The notes: generated from the letters alone by a model not told the origin. A stretch of DNA of 64,000 nt from Vanilla planifolia (GCA_023846275.1 CM043874.1:24029630-24093629); one strand, 5' to 3'. Positions 11,492 through 24,579 are shown, counted from the stretch's first letter. A program made the numbers and translations.

Positions 11492-14400
11492 TGTTATACC
11501 CGGTAAAATATTATATATTTAATCTTCAATAATTCAATTGTGGCTTGAATGATTTCAGATCGACAGTAGGATGAGCCAGGAGCTCAATTGGAGGCTATTG
11601 GAATTTTTGAAATTTTCTGGGGATTTTTCGGAGCACCGAGGAAATTTTTAAGTAATTTTCCCTGTTTAATTGGAGTTATTGGATTTTTTGGAAATTCGAA
11701 AATCTATTTAAATCGGTCCATTAAATCTTTAAACCGGAAATTTGGTTTTTACCGCGCGTGAACCAGACCGGAGCGGTTCAGCGAAGGCGGGGGGCGGTTC
11801 GCCGAGTGCGTTTGCGCGTGCGGTTGGATAAGCCGCGGATAAGCGGATCGGACGGACGAGATCAGCGGTGGAGATTAACCGGCTGATCGGGTTTAAGCGG
11901 CGTTATTAGAAGGTCAACCGGCGCTTAATGGGTTCTTAACGGGTTATTACCGGTTTAAGCTGGGTATTTAACCTGATTTGTTCGACCGTTAGGGTTTCGA
12001 ACGGTGGCCGGAGACGAGGTGTTCGCGGCGAACGGCGATATTTTCCGGCAGCCTTTCAAGGGGCTTTTTGTACCTGGAGGTTCGCGGGACCGAGGAGAAT
12101 CGATTGGTACCGATTTTGTTCGACGAGGAGCAGCGGTTGGTCGCGTGCGAGCTTCACCGTCGCCGGAGAAGAAAGGTAGGAATTTCAGTCTTAAATTAGT
12201 TATTTAGCTAATTAAAAATATGGATTATTTTGCAAATAGCTACCGGAGCATGCGAATTATGGTTTTTGGAATTGATTAATGCAAATTATTGATTTTAGCA
12301 TTTTTAGGGTTTTCGGAAAATTATACCCGTCGAATTCGGAAATTTTACCAAGCATGCGATGATTCAATTATGTGCTTTATTCATGTTAAGGTAGTAACAA
12401 ATGCTGGAATTGTTTAATTTCGTAAATTGTCAAATTGGGGATCGGATGAAATTCCTTTGGCGGAAATTCTGATTGAACATTAGGAATTAGTGACATTATT
12501 GAAACATTAGGATAGTATGAACATCGGATTTTGTTTCTTCTTGTTCGCGGTCGCCGGAAATCGGCGGAAGAATTGGATTTGGTCGGCGATTGCGTCGGCT
12601 AGGGTTTCGCGGGCGTCGGACCGAGGAAGGAGATGAATTAGGTTAATTATATTTAATTAAGTAATTGTAAATTTAATTTAATGGTATTTATATAATATTA
12701 TTAACGGATTATTAATTAATTCGGTTCGGCGGTGTCGCGGTTCAGCGCGAAGGCCCGAACCGGTGGCGAGATCCGGTTCAACGGGATTCGGTGCGGACGA
12801 ACGGCGCGGCGCGGAGGAGAGAGAAGCGGAAGGAAAAATTCGGAAATTTATTATTAATCCGAATTTTCGGAAATAAAAATATGCGGAAATTTAATTCGGA
12901 AATTATTTCGAATTTTTGAAAAAAAAAAAAAGGATAAGCGAAAAATTTAATTCGGAAATTAATCCGAATTTTCGGAAAAAGGATATATATGTGGAATTTA
13001 AATTTTATTCAGAAATTTATTCCGAATTTCGAAAAAAAAATGGATAAAGGGCGGAAATTGAAATTGGGATTTAAAAATTTCCTGAAGTAGGGAAAAATGT
13101 TATCAGTGATGACAGTACAGTTGAAACAGTCAGACAGAGGTATGGTACATGGATGTTACCAGAACAGTCAGTAACTGGTACAGTTTGTATTGCTTGGATG
13201 GCGATGGCATGGATTGAGTCAGTTTACTCAGTGTTGGCATATTTCACGGATTGGCATACTGGACCGGACTACTATAGGCCCTATATGATGTTTTAGGGTA
13301 GTTGTGGTAGGTAACTGTGCGGTACAGACTTAGCTTCCACAGAATAAATGTGGACTGGTATGCGCCTTGTTGTATCTGGACACATGTTGCCGAATCTTGG
13401 ATTTAAAGCTTGGCAATGACTATAGGGGCGTGGCTTCTATGGAAATTGTTGGGAGAGGACTCCTTGGGACGGTGGCTGAGTCGATCTCTTCTGGTCCATA
13501 AGAGTCTCCAGAAGATTGATTGACGAGAGACGCTGCGGTGTTGGTGCTAGGCGTTGTGATGCGTGTTTCGAGTGAGCATTCCCACTGGCATGCTTTGCCT
13601 AGGCGCCATGCGTGTTTCGAGTGGGCACACCCACTGGCATGCTATGCGGTGTCGGGTGCTAGGCGTTGTGATGCGTGTTTCGAGTTGGGCATTCCCACTG
13701 GCATGCTTGCCTAGGCGCCATGCGTGTTTCGAGATGGGCGATCCCACTGGCATGCTACCTGGAAGCCCAAAGGAGAGCTACTTTGGTGTGACTGGGGTTG
13801 ACTGTGGTTGGTCGGAGTCTGGGACTGAGAGTGCCTTCCCACCATACATTGTTATGCTGTATTCCTATACTCTTGCTATTATCCTTCTCTTGCATGTGAA
13901 TTCTTACTAGCTGTCTTTCCTACTGGGCGTAGCTCATTCTTTTATTATCTATATTTTTCCAGCGGCTCGGCAGACTTGACGCCACCCAGATTAGATGGGA
14001 TCGTGGTCAGCAGGCTAGTGGAGGATATCTGATCTGTGATTTCTGAGACAGCTTGGTTAGTGTGATTGATGTATTGGATGTATTCAGTGATACTATTATT
14101 CTTATGTCAAGTATTGTGCGAGGATGAATCTGACTTATGTATCTGGTTGGATGATGTTGCACTTGTTGGATTCGGATCTTATTCTTGTGATGTAGTTTTC
14201 CATTCACTGTCTTACTTATTGTTTTGGTACTATAGTGTGTGGAGTGCTATATTTATATATTTCTTCTGTGGATGCTATATATTTTCTTTTGATGGTGAGG
14301 TCATTACATGACTATGGAACTTACCGTGGGGGTTCAGACTTCTATTAGATCGGTTCTCCTATCGGTATGGGATAGGAGTATTGGGTCTAGTAGGAGTAAC

Positions 14401-14624
14401 ATTGCGCGTGTCCATCTGTTAATTCAGGAGTCATGAATTCTGAGCTGACGGTGTACCCGGGAGATGGGATCCACATTGTTAAGGGAAGTAGGTGTGTAAT
14501 GATGTGTTATATCCTATGTTTTTCGTAGGCTACTCAGGTTGGTATGGGACGATCTGAGCTGTCTATATGTAAAGAAAAAAAAAATGTATGCCAAAAATCA
14601 GCCTAGGAAAAATGGGGTGTAACA
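11492..14624 (+). repeat. LTR2 (inner LTR)
   Basis: 3133 bp. At LTR position 67 it agrees with LTR3 and LTR4, at positions 273 and 363 with LTR1, and in the distal half with LTR1 and LTR3. It has about four private substitutions (near 12112, 12117, 12792 and 13011). Confidence 0.95.
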
Positions 14625-16178
14625 AGAGTGGTATCAGAGCCCTAGGTTAGGATAGTGGGGCTAGACATGTATAGAAGTTCAGCCCTAGGTTAGGATAGTG
14701 AGGCTAGACATATATAGAAGTTCAACCTAAGGTGGGGAGAACTGTTGGTCATTTTATTATACTATGGTAGTCCGTATGCCAAATGCCAAATGACGACTCT
14801 AATGCCAGATTAGTTGCTTTTGACAGTATGGCTGGTACCAGGAGACTTCCCTTTCGTGGAGCAGCTAGAGACAGACCTGTATCTGCTACTCCTACCCCGG
14901 AGACGATCCCAGCATTGCCAGTAGAGCCAGCCGTGGATCGTTGGATCGATGCCTTTATGCGGTTGCGTCCGCGGAGCTACAGTGGGTCGGCTGACCCAGC
15001 GGTGGCTGATGACTGGATGGCTCATATGCTTGAGCTGTTTGATGCCTTGGGATGTCCACTTGGCAGGAGGGTAGTACTTGCTGCTCTAGTATTGGAGGGA
15101 GAGGCTGCTACCTGGTGGAGAGGCCAGCGGCGCGCTGTGTTTGGGGAGGTCCAGAACAGCGAGATAGCTTGGGAGGACTTTGTTGAGGCATTCAGGGAGT
15201 GCTACATTCCGGCTTCTGCCATGTCTCAGTTCAGGAGGGACCTTATACGCAGACAGGTACTCAGACTGGGGGGATTATTTGCTACCACTGTCAGCAGCCA
15301 GGACACATAAGGTACGACTGCCCGGAATGGAAGAAACAGAGGATCACAGGACCGGTTGGTTCATCTGGGGGACAGCCCAGAGTATTTGCATTGACTCAGC
15401 AGCAGGCTTCAGAGTCACCAGAGGTGATCACAGGTATGCTTTATTTTGGCAACGTGCAGTGTGTGACTTTGTTTGATACTGGTGCATCTCATTCTTTTGT
15501 TGCTGAGAGGATTTGGAATCAGATATCAGGATCCAAGGGTTATTTAAAAGAACCCTTATTGGTTAGGCTTCCTGATGGGAAAGAGATTCCCGCTGTTCAG
15601 AAGGAACTGAATTTTAGGCAAAGGAGATGGTTGAATTGATAAAAGACTATGAGCTGGTGATAAATTACTGCGAGGGTAAGGCTAATCCTGTTGCTGATGC
15701 TTTGAGCAGGCACGCAGTTATGCATACTATGTTAGTCTGTGACTCTATACTAGACTTGGATTGGGATGTTGAAAGATGTCAAGAACAATTGTCTATTCAG
15801 AGACTGGTTCACAGACTCAGCTCGTTGACTATTCGGGCTGACTGGTTATCTGAGATGCGTGATCTTCAGCTTTGTGATGAAGAGTTGAAGAAGAAGTTTG
15901 AGTTGGCATCGCAGGGATTGGGAGGAGACTTTGCTCTCAGAAACGACATTTTGACTTTCAGGGGTCGCTGGTGTGTGCCATCACATCAGGAGTTCAAGAA
16001 GAGGATCCTTCGAGAGGCTCATTATGGAACTTTGGCTATGTACCCTGGATAAGTCAAGATGTACAGGAATTTGAGGAGTGTTTTCTGGCGGAGAGGTTTG
16101 GGAGCAGGATATTGCGGAAAAGTGGCCGGAACTTCTTGCTGAATTTCGAGGGCGAAATTCCTGATAAGGTGGGGAGAT
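14625..16178 (+). mobile_element. Ty3/gypsy internal region, copy 2
   Basis: Same length and same parts as copy 1, shifted by 4687 bp. I saw one substitution relative to copies 1 and 3 (at 15795). Zinc knuckle at 15280-15321 and protease motif near 15472-15498. Confidence 0.9.
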
Positions 16179-19100
16179 TGTTATACCCGGTAAAATATTA
16201 TATATTTAATCTTCAATAATTCAATTGTGGCTTGAATGATTTCAGATCGACAGTAGGATGAGCCAGGAGCTCAATTGGAGGCTATTGGAATTTTTGAAAT
16301 TTTCTGGGGATTTTTCGGAGCACCGAGGAAATTTTTAAGTAATTTTCCCTGTTTAATTGGAGTTATTGGATTTTTTGGAAATTCGAAAATCTATTTAAAT
16401 CGGTCCATTAAATCTTTAAACCGGAAATTTGGTTTTTACCGCGCGTGAACAAGACCGGAGCGGTTCAGCGAAGGCGGGGGGCGGTTCGCCGAGTGCGTTT
16501 GCGCGTGCGGTTGGATAAGCCGCGGATAAGCGGATCGGACAGACGAGATCAGCGGTGGAGATTAACCGGCTGATCGGGTTTAAGCGGCGTTATTAGAAGG
16601 TCAACCGGCGCTTAATGGGTTCTTAACGGGTTATTACCGGTTTAAGCTGGGTATTTAACCTGATTTGTTCGACCGTTAGGGTTTCGAACGGTGGCCGGAG
16701 ACGAGGTGTTCGCGGCGAACGGCGATATTTTCCGGCAGCCTTTCAAGGGGCTTTTTGTACCTGGAGGTTCGCGGGACCGAGGAGAATCGATTGGTACCGG
16801 TTTCGTTCGACGAGGAGCAGCGGTTGGTCGCGTGCGAGCTTCACCGTCGCCGGAGAAGAAAGGTAGGAATTTCAGTCTTAAATTAGTTATTTAGCTAATT
16901 AAAAATATGGATTATTTTGCAAATAGCTACCGGAGCATGCGAATTATGGTTTTTGGAATTGATTAATGCAAATTATTGATTTTAGCATTTTTAGGGTTTT
17001 CGGAAAATTATACCCGTCGAATTCGGAAATTTTACCAAGCATGCGATGATTCAATTATGTGCTTTATTCATGTTAAGGTAGTAACAAATGCTGGAATTGT
17101 TTAATTTCGTAAATTGTCAAATTGGGGATCGGATGAAATTCCTTTGGCGGAAATTCTGATTGAACATTAGGAATTAGTGACATTATTGAAACATTAGGAT
17201 AGTATGAACATCGGATTTTGTTTCTTCTTGTTCGCGGTCGCCGGAAATCGGCGGAAGAATTGGATTTGGTCGGCGATTGCGTCGGCTAGGGTTTCGCGGG
17301 CGTCGGACCGAGGAAGGAGATGAATTAGGTTAATTATATTTAATTAAGTAATTGTAAATTTAATTTAATGGTATTTATATAATATTATTAACGGATTATT
17401 AATTAATTCGGTTCGGCGGTGTCGCGGTTCAGCGCGAAGGCCCGAACCGGTGGCGAGATCCGGTTCAACGGGATTCGGCGCGGACGAACGGCGCGGCGCG
17501 GAGGAGAGAGAAGCGGAAGGAAAAATTCGGAAATTTATTATTAATCCGAATTTTCGGAAATAAAAATATGCGGAAATTTAATTCGGAAATTATTTCGAAT
17601 TTTTGAAAAAAAAAAAAAGGATAAGCGAAAAATTTAATTCGGAAATTAATCCGAATTTTCGGAAAAAGGATATATATGTGGAATTTAAATTTTATTCGGA
17701 AATTTATTCCGAATTTCGAAAAAAAAATGGATAAAGGGCGGAAATTGAAATTGGGATTTAAAAATTTCCTGAAGTAGGGAAAAATGTTATCAGTGATGAC
17801 AGTACAGTTGAAACAGTCAGACAGAGGTATGGTACATGGATGTTACCAGAACAGTCAGTAACTGGTACAGTTTGTATTGCTTGGATGGCGATGGCATGGA
17901 TTGAGTCAGTTTACTCAGTGTTGGCATATTTCACGGATTGGCATACTGGACCGGACTACTATAGGCCCTATATGATGTTTTAGGGTAGTTGTGGTAGGTA
18001 ACTGTGCGGTACAGACTTAGCTTCCACAGAATAAATGTGGACTGGTATGCGCCTTGTTGTATCTGGACACATGTTGCCGAATCTTGGATTTAAAGCTTGG
18101 CAATGACTATAGGGGCGTGGCTTCTATGGAAATTGTTGGGAGAGGACTCCTTGGGACGGTGGCTGAGTCGATCTCTTCTGGTCCATAAGAGTCTCCAGAA
18201 GATTGATTGACGAGAGACGCTGCGGTGTTGGTGCTAGGCGTTGTGATGCGTGTTTCGAGTGAGCATTCCCACTGGCATGCTTTGCCTAGGCGCCATGCGT
18301 GTTTCGAGTGGGCACACCCACTGGCATGCTATGCGGTGTCGGGTGCTAGGCGTTGTGATGCGTGTTTCGAGTTGGGCATTCCCACTGGCATGCTTGCCTA
18401 GGCGCCATGCGTGTTTCGAGATGGGCGATCCCACTGGCATGCTACCTGGAAGCCCAAAGGAGAGCTACTTTGGTGTGACTGGGGTTGACTGTGGTTGGTC
18501 GGAGTCTGGGACTGAGAGTGCCTTCCCACCATACATTGTTATGCTGTATTCCTATACTCTTGCTATTATCCTTCTCTTGCATGTGAATTCTTACTAGCTG
18601 TCTTTCCTACTGGGCGTAGCTCATTCTTTTATTATCTATATTTTTCCAGCGGCTCGGCAGACTTGACGCCACCCAGATTAGATGGGATCGTGGTCAGCAG
18701 GCTAGTGGAGGATATCTGATCTGTGATTTCTGAGACAGCTTGGTTAGTGTGATTGATGTATTGGATGTATTCAGTGATACTATTATTCTTATGTCAAGTA
18801 TTGTGCGAGGATGAATCTGACTTATGTATCTGGTTGGATGATGTTGCACTTGTTGGATTCGGATCTTATTCTTGTGATGTAGTTTTCCATTCACTGTCTT
18901 ACTTATTGTTTTGGTACTATAGTGTGTGGAGTGCTATATTTATATATTTCTTCTGTGGATGCTATATATTTTCTTTTGATGGTGAGGTCATTACATGACT
19001 ATGGAACTTACCGTGGGGGTTCAGACTTCTATTAGATCGGTTCTCCTATCGGTATGGGATAGGAGTATTGGGTCTAGTAGGAGTAACATTGCGCGTGTCC

Positions 19101-19311
19101 ATCTGTTAATTCAGGAGTCATGAATTCTGAGCTGACGGTGTACCCGGGAGATGGGATCCACATTGTTAAGGGAAGTAGGTGTGTAATGATGTGTTATATC
19201 CTATGTTTTTCGTAGGCTACTCAGGTTGGTATGGGACGATCTGAGCTGTCTATATGTAAAGAAAAAAAAAATGTATGCCAAAAATCAGCCTAGGAAAAAT
19301 GGGGTGTAACA
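16179..19311 (+). repeat. LTR3 (inner LTR, mosaic)
   Basis: 3133 bp. At LTR positions 273 and 363 (16451 and 16541) it has the bases of LTR4. From LTR position 1482 to the end it has the bases of LTR1 and LTR2 at every site where LTR4 differs. It therefore reads as a 5' part from the original 3' LTR joined to a 3' part from the original 5' LTR. Confidence 0.95.
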
Positions 19312-20865
19312 AGAGTGGTATCAGAGCCCTAGGTTAGGATAGTGGGGCTAGACATGTATAGAAGTTCAGCCCTAGGTTAGGATAGTGAGGCTAGACATAT
19401 ATAGAAGTTCAACCTAAGGTGGGGAGAACTGTTGGTCATTTTATTATACTATGGTAGTCCGTATGCCAAATGCCAAATGACGACTCTAATGCCAGATTAG
19501 TTGCTTTTGACAGTATGGCTGGTACCAGGAGACTTCCCTTTCGTGGAGCAGCTAGAGACAGACCTGTATCTGCTACTCCTACCCCGGAGACGATCCCAGC
19601 ATTGCCAGTAGAGCCAGCCGTGGATCGTTGGATCGATGCCTTTATGCGGTTGCGTCCGCGGAGCTACAGTGGGTCGGCTGACCCAGCGGTGGCTGATGAC
19701 TGGATGGCTCATATGCTTGAGCTGTTTGATGCCTTGGGATGTCCACTTGGCAGGAGGGTAGTACTTGCTGCTCTAGTATTGGAGGGAGAGGCTGCTACCT
19801 GGTGGAGAGGCCAGCGGCGCGCTGTGTTTGGGGAGGTCCAGAACAGCGAGATAGCTTGGGAGGACTTTGTTGAGGCATTCAGGGAGTGCTACATTCCGGC
19901 TTCTGCCATGTCTCAGTTCAGGAGGGACCTTATACGCAGACAGGTACTCAGACTGGGGGGATTATTTGCTACCACTGTCAGCAGCCAGGACACATAAGGT
20001 ACGACTGCCCGGAATGGAAGAAACAGAGGATCACAGGACCGGTTGGTTCATCTGGGGGACAGCCCAGAGTATTTGCATTGACTCAGCAGCAGGCTTCAGA
20101 GTCACCAGAGGTGATCACAGGTATGCTTTATTTTGGCAACGTGCAGTGTGTGACTTTGTTTGATACTGGTGCATCTCATTCTTTTGTTGCTGAGAGGATT
20201 TGGAATCAGATATCAGGATCCAAGGGTTATTTAAAAGAACCCTTATTGGTTAGGCTTCCTGATGGGAAAGAGATTCCCGCTGTTCAGAAGGAACTGAATT
20301 TTAGGCAAAGGAGATGGTTGAATTGATAAAAGACTATGAGCTGGTGATAAATTACTGCGAGGGTAAGGCTAATCCTGTTGCTGATGCTTTGAGCAGGCAC
20401 GCAGTTATGCATACTATGTTAGTCTGTGACTCTATACTAGACTTGGATTGGGATGTTGAAAGATGTCAAGAACAATTGTCTGTTCAGAGACTGGTTCACA
20501 GACTCAGCTCGTTGACTATTCGGGCTGACTGGTTATCTGAGATGCGTGATCTTCAGCTTTGTGATGAAGAGTTGAAGAAGAAGTTTGAGTTGGCATCGCA
20601 GGGATTGGGAGGAGACTTTGCTCTCAGAAACGACATTTTGACTTTCAGGGGTCGCTGGTGTGTGCCATCACATCAGGAGTTCAAGAAGAGGATCCTTCGA
20701 GAGGCTCATTATGGAACTTTGGCTATGTACCCTGGATAAGTCAAGATGTACAGGAATTTGAGGAGTGTTTTCTGGCGGAGAGGTTTGGGAGCAGGATATT
20801 GCGGAAAAGTGGCCGGAACTTCTTGCTGAATTTCGAGGGCGAAATTCCTGATAAGGTGGGGAGAT
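19312..20865 (+). mobile_element. Ty3/gypsy internal region, copy 3
   Basis: Same length and parts as copy 1, shifted by 9374 bp. I saw no difference from copy 1. Zinc knuckle at 19967-20008 and protease motif near 20159-20185. The near-identity of the three internal regions, against about 20 differences between the outer LTRs, says the copy-number gain is much younger than the insertion. Confidence 0.9.
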
Positions 20866-23800
20866 TGTTATACCCGGTAAAATATTATATATTTAATCTT
20901 CAATAATTCAATTGTGGCTTGAATGATTTCAGATCGACAGTAGGATGAGCCAGGAGCTCAATTGGAGGCTATTGGAATTTTTGAAATTTTCTGGGGATTT
21001 TTCGGAGCACCGAGGAAATTTTTAAGTAATTTTCCCTGTTTAATTGGAGTTATTGGATTTTTTGGAAATTCGAAAATCTATTTAAATCGGTCCATTAAAT
21101 CTTTAAACCGGAAATTTGGTTTTTACCGCGCGTGAACAAGACCGGAGCGGTTCAGCGAAGGCGGGGGGCGGTTCGCCGAGTGCGTTTGCGCGTGCGGTTG
21201 GATAAGCCGCGGATAAGCGGATCGGACAGACGAGATCAGCGGTGGAGATTAACCGGCTGATCGGGTTTAAGCGGCGTTATTAGAAGGTCAACCGGCGCTT
21301 AATGGGTTCTTAACGGGTTATTACCGGTTTAAGCTGGGTATTTAACCTGATTTGTTCGACCGTTAGGGTTTCGAACGGTGGCCGGAGACGAGGTGTTCGC
21401 GGCGAACGGCGATATTTTCCGGCAGCCTTTCAAGGGGCTTTTTGTACCTGGAGGTTCGCGGGACCGAGGAGAATCGATTGGTACCGGTTTCGTTCGACGA
21501 GGAGCAGCGGTTGGTCGCGTGCGAGCTTCACCGTCGCCGGAGAAGAAAGGTAGGAATTTCAGTCTTAAATTAGTTATTTAGCTAATTAAAAATATGGATT
21601 ATTTTGCAAATAGCTACCGGAGCATGCGAATTATGGTTTTTGGAATTGATTAATGCAAATTATTGATTTTAGCATTTTTAGGGTTTTCGGAAAATTATAC
21701 CCGTCGAATTCGGAAATTTTACCAAGCATGCGATGATTCAATTATGTGCTTTATTCATGTTAAGGTAGTAACAAATGCTGGAATTGTTTAATTTCGTAAA
21801 TTGTCAAATTGGGGATCGGATGAAATTCCTTTGGCGGAAATTCTGATTGAACATTAGGAATTAGTGACATTATTGAAACATTAGGATAGTATGAACATCG
21901 GATTTTGTTTCTTCTTGTTCGCGGTCGCCGGAAATCGGCGGAAGAATTGGATTTGGTCGGCGATTGCGTCGGCTAGGGTTTCGCGGGCGTCGGACCGAGG
22001 AAGGAGATGAATTAGGTTAATTATATTTAATTAAGTAATTGTAAATTTAATTTAATGGTATTTATATAATATTATTAACGGATTATTAATTAATTCGGTT
22101 CGGCGGTGTCGCGGTTCAGCGCGAAGGCCCGAACCGGTGGCGAGATCCGGTTCAACGGGATTCGGCGCGGACGAACGGCGCGGCGCGGAGGAGAGAGAAG
22201 CGGAAGGAAAAATTCGGAAATTTATTATTAATCCGAATTTTCGGAAATAAAAATATGCGGAAATTTAATTCGGAAATTATTTCGAATTTTTGAAAAAAAA
22301 AAAAAGGATAAGCGAAAAATTTAATTCGGAAATTAATCCGAATTTTTGGAAAAAGGATATATATGTGGAATTTAAATTTTATTCGGAAATTTATTCCGAA
22401 TTTCGAAAAAAAAATGGATAAAGGGCGGAAATTGAAATTGGGATTTAAAAATTTCCTGAAGTAGGGAAAAATGTTATCAGTGATGACAGTACAGTTGAAA
22501 CAGTCAGACAGAGGTATGGTACATGGATGTTACCAGAACAGTCAGTAACTGGTACAGTTTGTATTGCTTGGATGGCGATGGCATGGATTGAGTCAGTTTA
22601 CTCAGTGTTGGCATATTTCACGGATTGGCATATTGGATCGGACTACTATAGGCCCTATATGATGTTTTAGGGTAGTTGTGGTAGGTAACTGTGCGGTACA
22701 GACTTAGCTTCCACAGAATAAATGTGGACTGGTATGCGCCTTGTTGTATCTGGACACATGTTGCCGAATCTTGGATTTAAAGCTTGGCAATGACTGTAGG
22801 GGCGTGGCTTCTATGGAAATTGTTGGGAGAGGACTCCTTGGGACGGTGGCTGAGTCGATCTCTTCTGGTCCATAAGAGTCTCCAGAAGATTGATTGAGGA
22901 GAGACGCTGCGGTGTTGGTGCTAGGCGTTGTGATGCGTGTTTCGAGTGGGCATTCCCACTGGCATGCTTTGCCTAGGCGCCATGCGTGTTTCGAGTGGGC
23001 ACACCCACTGGCATGCTATGCGGTGTCGGGTGCTAGGCGTTGTGATGCGTGTTTCGAGTTGGGCATTCCCACTGGCATGCTTGCCTAGGCGCCATGCGTG
23101 TTTCGAGATGGGCGATCCCATTGGCATGCTACCTGGAAGCCCAGAGGAGAGCTACTATGGTGTGACTGGGGTTGACTGTGGTTGGTCGGAGTCTGGGACT
23201 GAGAGTGCCTTCCCACCATACATTGTTATGCTGTATTCCTATACTCTTGCTATTATCCTTCTCTTGCATGTGAATTCTTACTAGCTGTCTTTCCTACTGG
23301 GCGTAGCTCATTCCTTTATTATCTATATTTTTCCAGCGGCTCGGCAGACTTGACGCCACCCAGATTAGATGGGATCGTGGTCAGCAGGCTAGTGGAGGAT
23401 ATCTGATCTGTGATTTCTGAGACAGCTTGGTTAGTGTGATTGATGTATTGGATGTATTCAGTGATACTATTATTCTTATGTCAAGTATTGTGCGAGGATG
23501 AATCTGACTTATGTATCTGGTTGGATGATGTTGCACTTGTTGGATTCGGATCTTATTCTTGTGATGTAGTTTTCCATTCACTGTCTTACTTATTGTTTTG
23601 GTGCTATAGTGTGTTGAGTGCTATATTTATATATTTTTTCTGTGGATGTTATATATTTTCTTTTGATGGTGAGGTCATTACATGACTATGGAACTTACCG
23701 TGGGGGTTCAGACTTCTATTAGATCGGTTCTCCTATCGGTATGGGATAGGAGTATTGGGTCTAATAGGAGTAACATTGCGCGAGTCCATCTGTTAATTCA

Positions 23801-23998
23801 GGAGTCATGAATTCTGAGTTGACGGTGTACCCGGGAGATGGGATCCACATTGTTAAGGGAAGTAGGTGTGTAATGATGTGTTATATCCTATGTTTTTCGT
23901 AGGCTACTCAGGTTGGTATGGGACGATCTGAGCTGTCAATATGTAAAGAAAAAAAAAATGTATGCCAAAAATCAGCCTAGGAAAAATGGGGTGTAACA
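20866..23998 (+). repeat. LTR4 (3' outer LTR)
   Basis: 3133 bp. It is nearly identical to LTR3 over its first 1480 bp, then carries about 18 private substitutions over the last 1650 bp (first at 22347, last near 23938). It ends GTGTAACA at 23998 and is followed at once by the target duplication and by sequence of the older gypsy LTR. Confidence 0.95.
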
Positions 23999-24003
23999 TA
24001 TAT
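23999..24003. repeat. target-site duplication, right copy
   Basis: TATAT, matching 6800-6804. It is directly followed by ATTGACTTAG, the continuation of the older LTR. Confidence 0.8.
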
Positions 24004-24579
24004 ATTGACTTAGATAGCATATGGTGATGTCTTATGATAGTTAGTATTTAATATCATTTATTTATAAGATTTAATCATTTGTTATATATATACTTTTTAT
24101 CTATTACATGTTAGTTTTATATTATGATTTAAGATTCTCTATTAAGCCTTTTAGCTCACCTCCTTTATATTTTTAAATGATTAGAGTTGGGTTAGTAAAA
24201 GTCAAGATGAAGATTATTAGGGTTAATCTAGTAGTTAGATGATTTATCTTCTTTATTTTATCAATAATATTAGTGGATTTGATATTTAATTATCATTATT
24301 TATATCAATCGGATATGAGACTATGATTATCTATTTAGACTTGGTAGTAATATACTATGTTTTTTTACCAAACTTTGGCAATCATTCATTGTGGTACATC
24401 AGATTACATTAAATTCATGTGATTTATTGACATCATGGATAATTATTTTTGCTTTGAAAAATTTTTTCTTTCCTTTCATAATAGTATTTTCTCAAAACAA
24501 AATGACAAATTATATGTTTTTTGATATTATAATTTTTTGTTTGATTACACTAGTAATTTTAAAAAAAATGGGCATGATA
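23999..24579 (+). repeat. old gypsy LTR, left copy, part after the nested array
   Basis: Aligns with 29368-29964 through its length: TATATATTGACTTAGAT at the start, the TTAAGCCT-T-A-CTCAC block near 24143, TGGATTTGATATTTAATTAT near 24273, GACATCATGGATAATTATTT near 24429, and the run of A before the end. It is old, with many substitutions and small gaps between the pair. It includes the right target-duplication copy at 23999-24003. The part before the nested array lies left of 6805. Confidence 0.8.

Larger units (their letters stand above)
6805..23998 (+). mobile_element. tandem Ty3/gypsy LTR array: 4 LTRs, 3 internal regions
   Basis: The order is LTR, internal, LTR, internal, LTR, internal, LTR. 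Every landmark recurs at exactly 4687 bp, LTRs are 3133 bp and internals 1554 bp, and I found no length difference between copies. LTRs begin TGTTATACCC and end GGGGTGTAACA, an imperfect inverted repeat. One 5-bp target duplication (TATAT) bounds the whole 17.2 kb, so this is one insertion enlarged in place. Parts visible in each internal region are gag, a zinc knuckle, a protease motif, an RNase H end and an integrase N-terminal zinc-binding stretch. A full pol is not visible, so it looks non-autonomous. The lineage may be Tekay/Del-like (tentative). LTR1 and LTR4 differ at about 20 sites in 3133, suggesting a few hundred thousand years at a commonly used plant rate. CpG-rich, unlike its AT-rich flanks. 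Confidence 0.95.

Noticed and set aside
6805-23998. Assembly duplication as the cause of the array
   Set aside because: Units carry distinct substitutions in a consistent mosaic pattern, and both outer flanks are single and carry a matching target duplication. A pure copying error would give identical units. Not fully excluded without reads.
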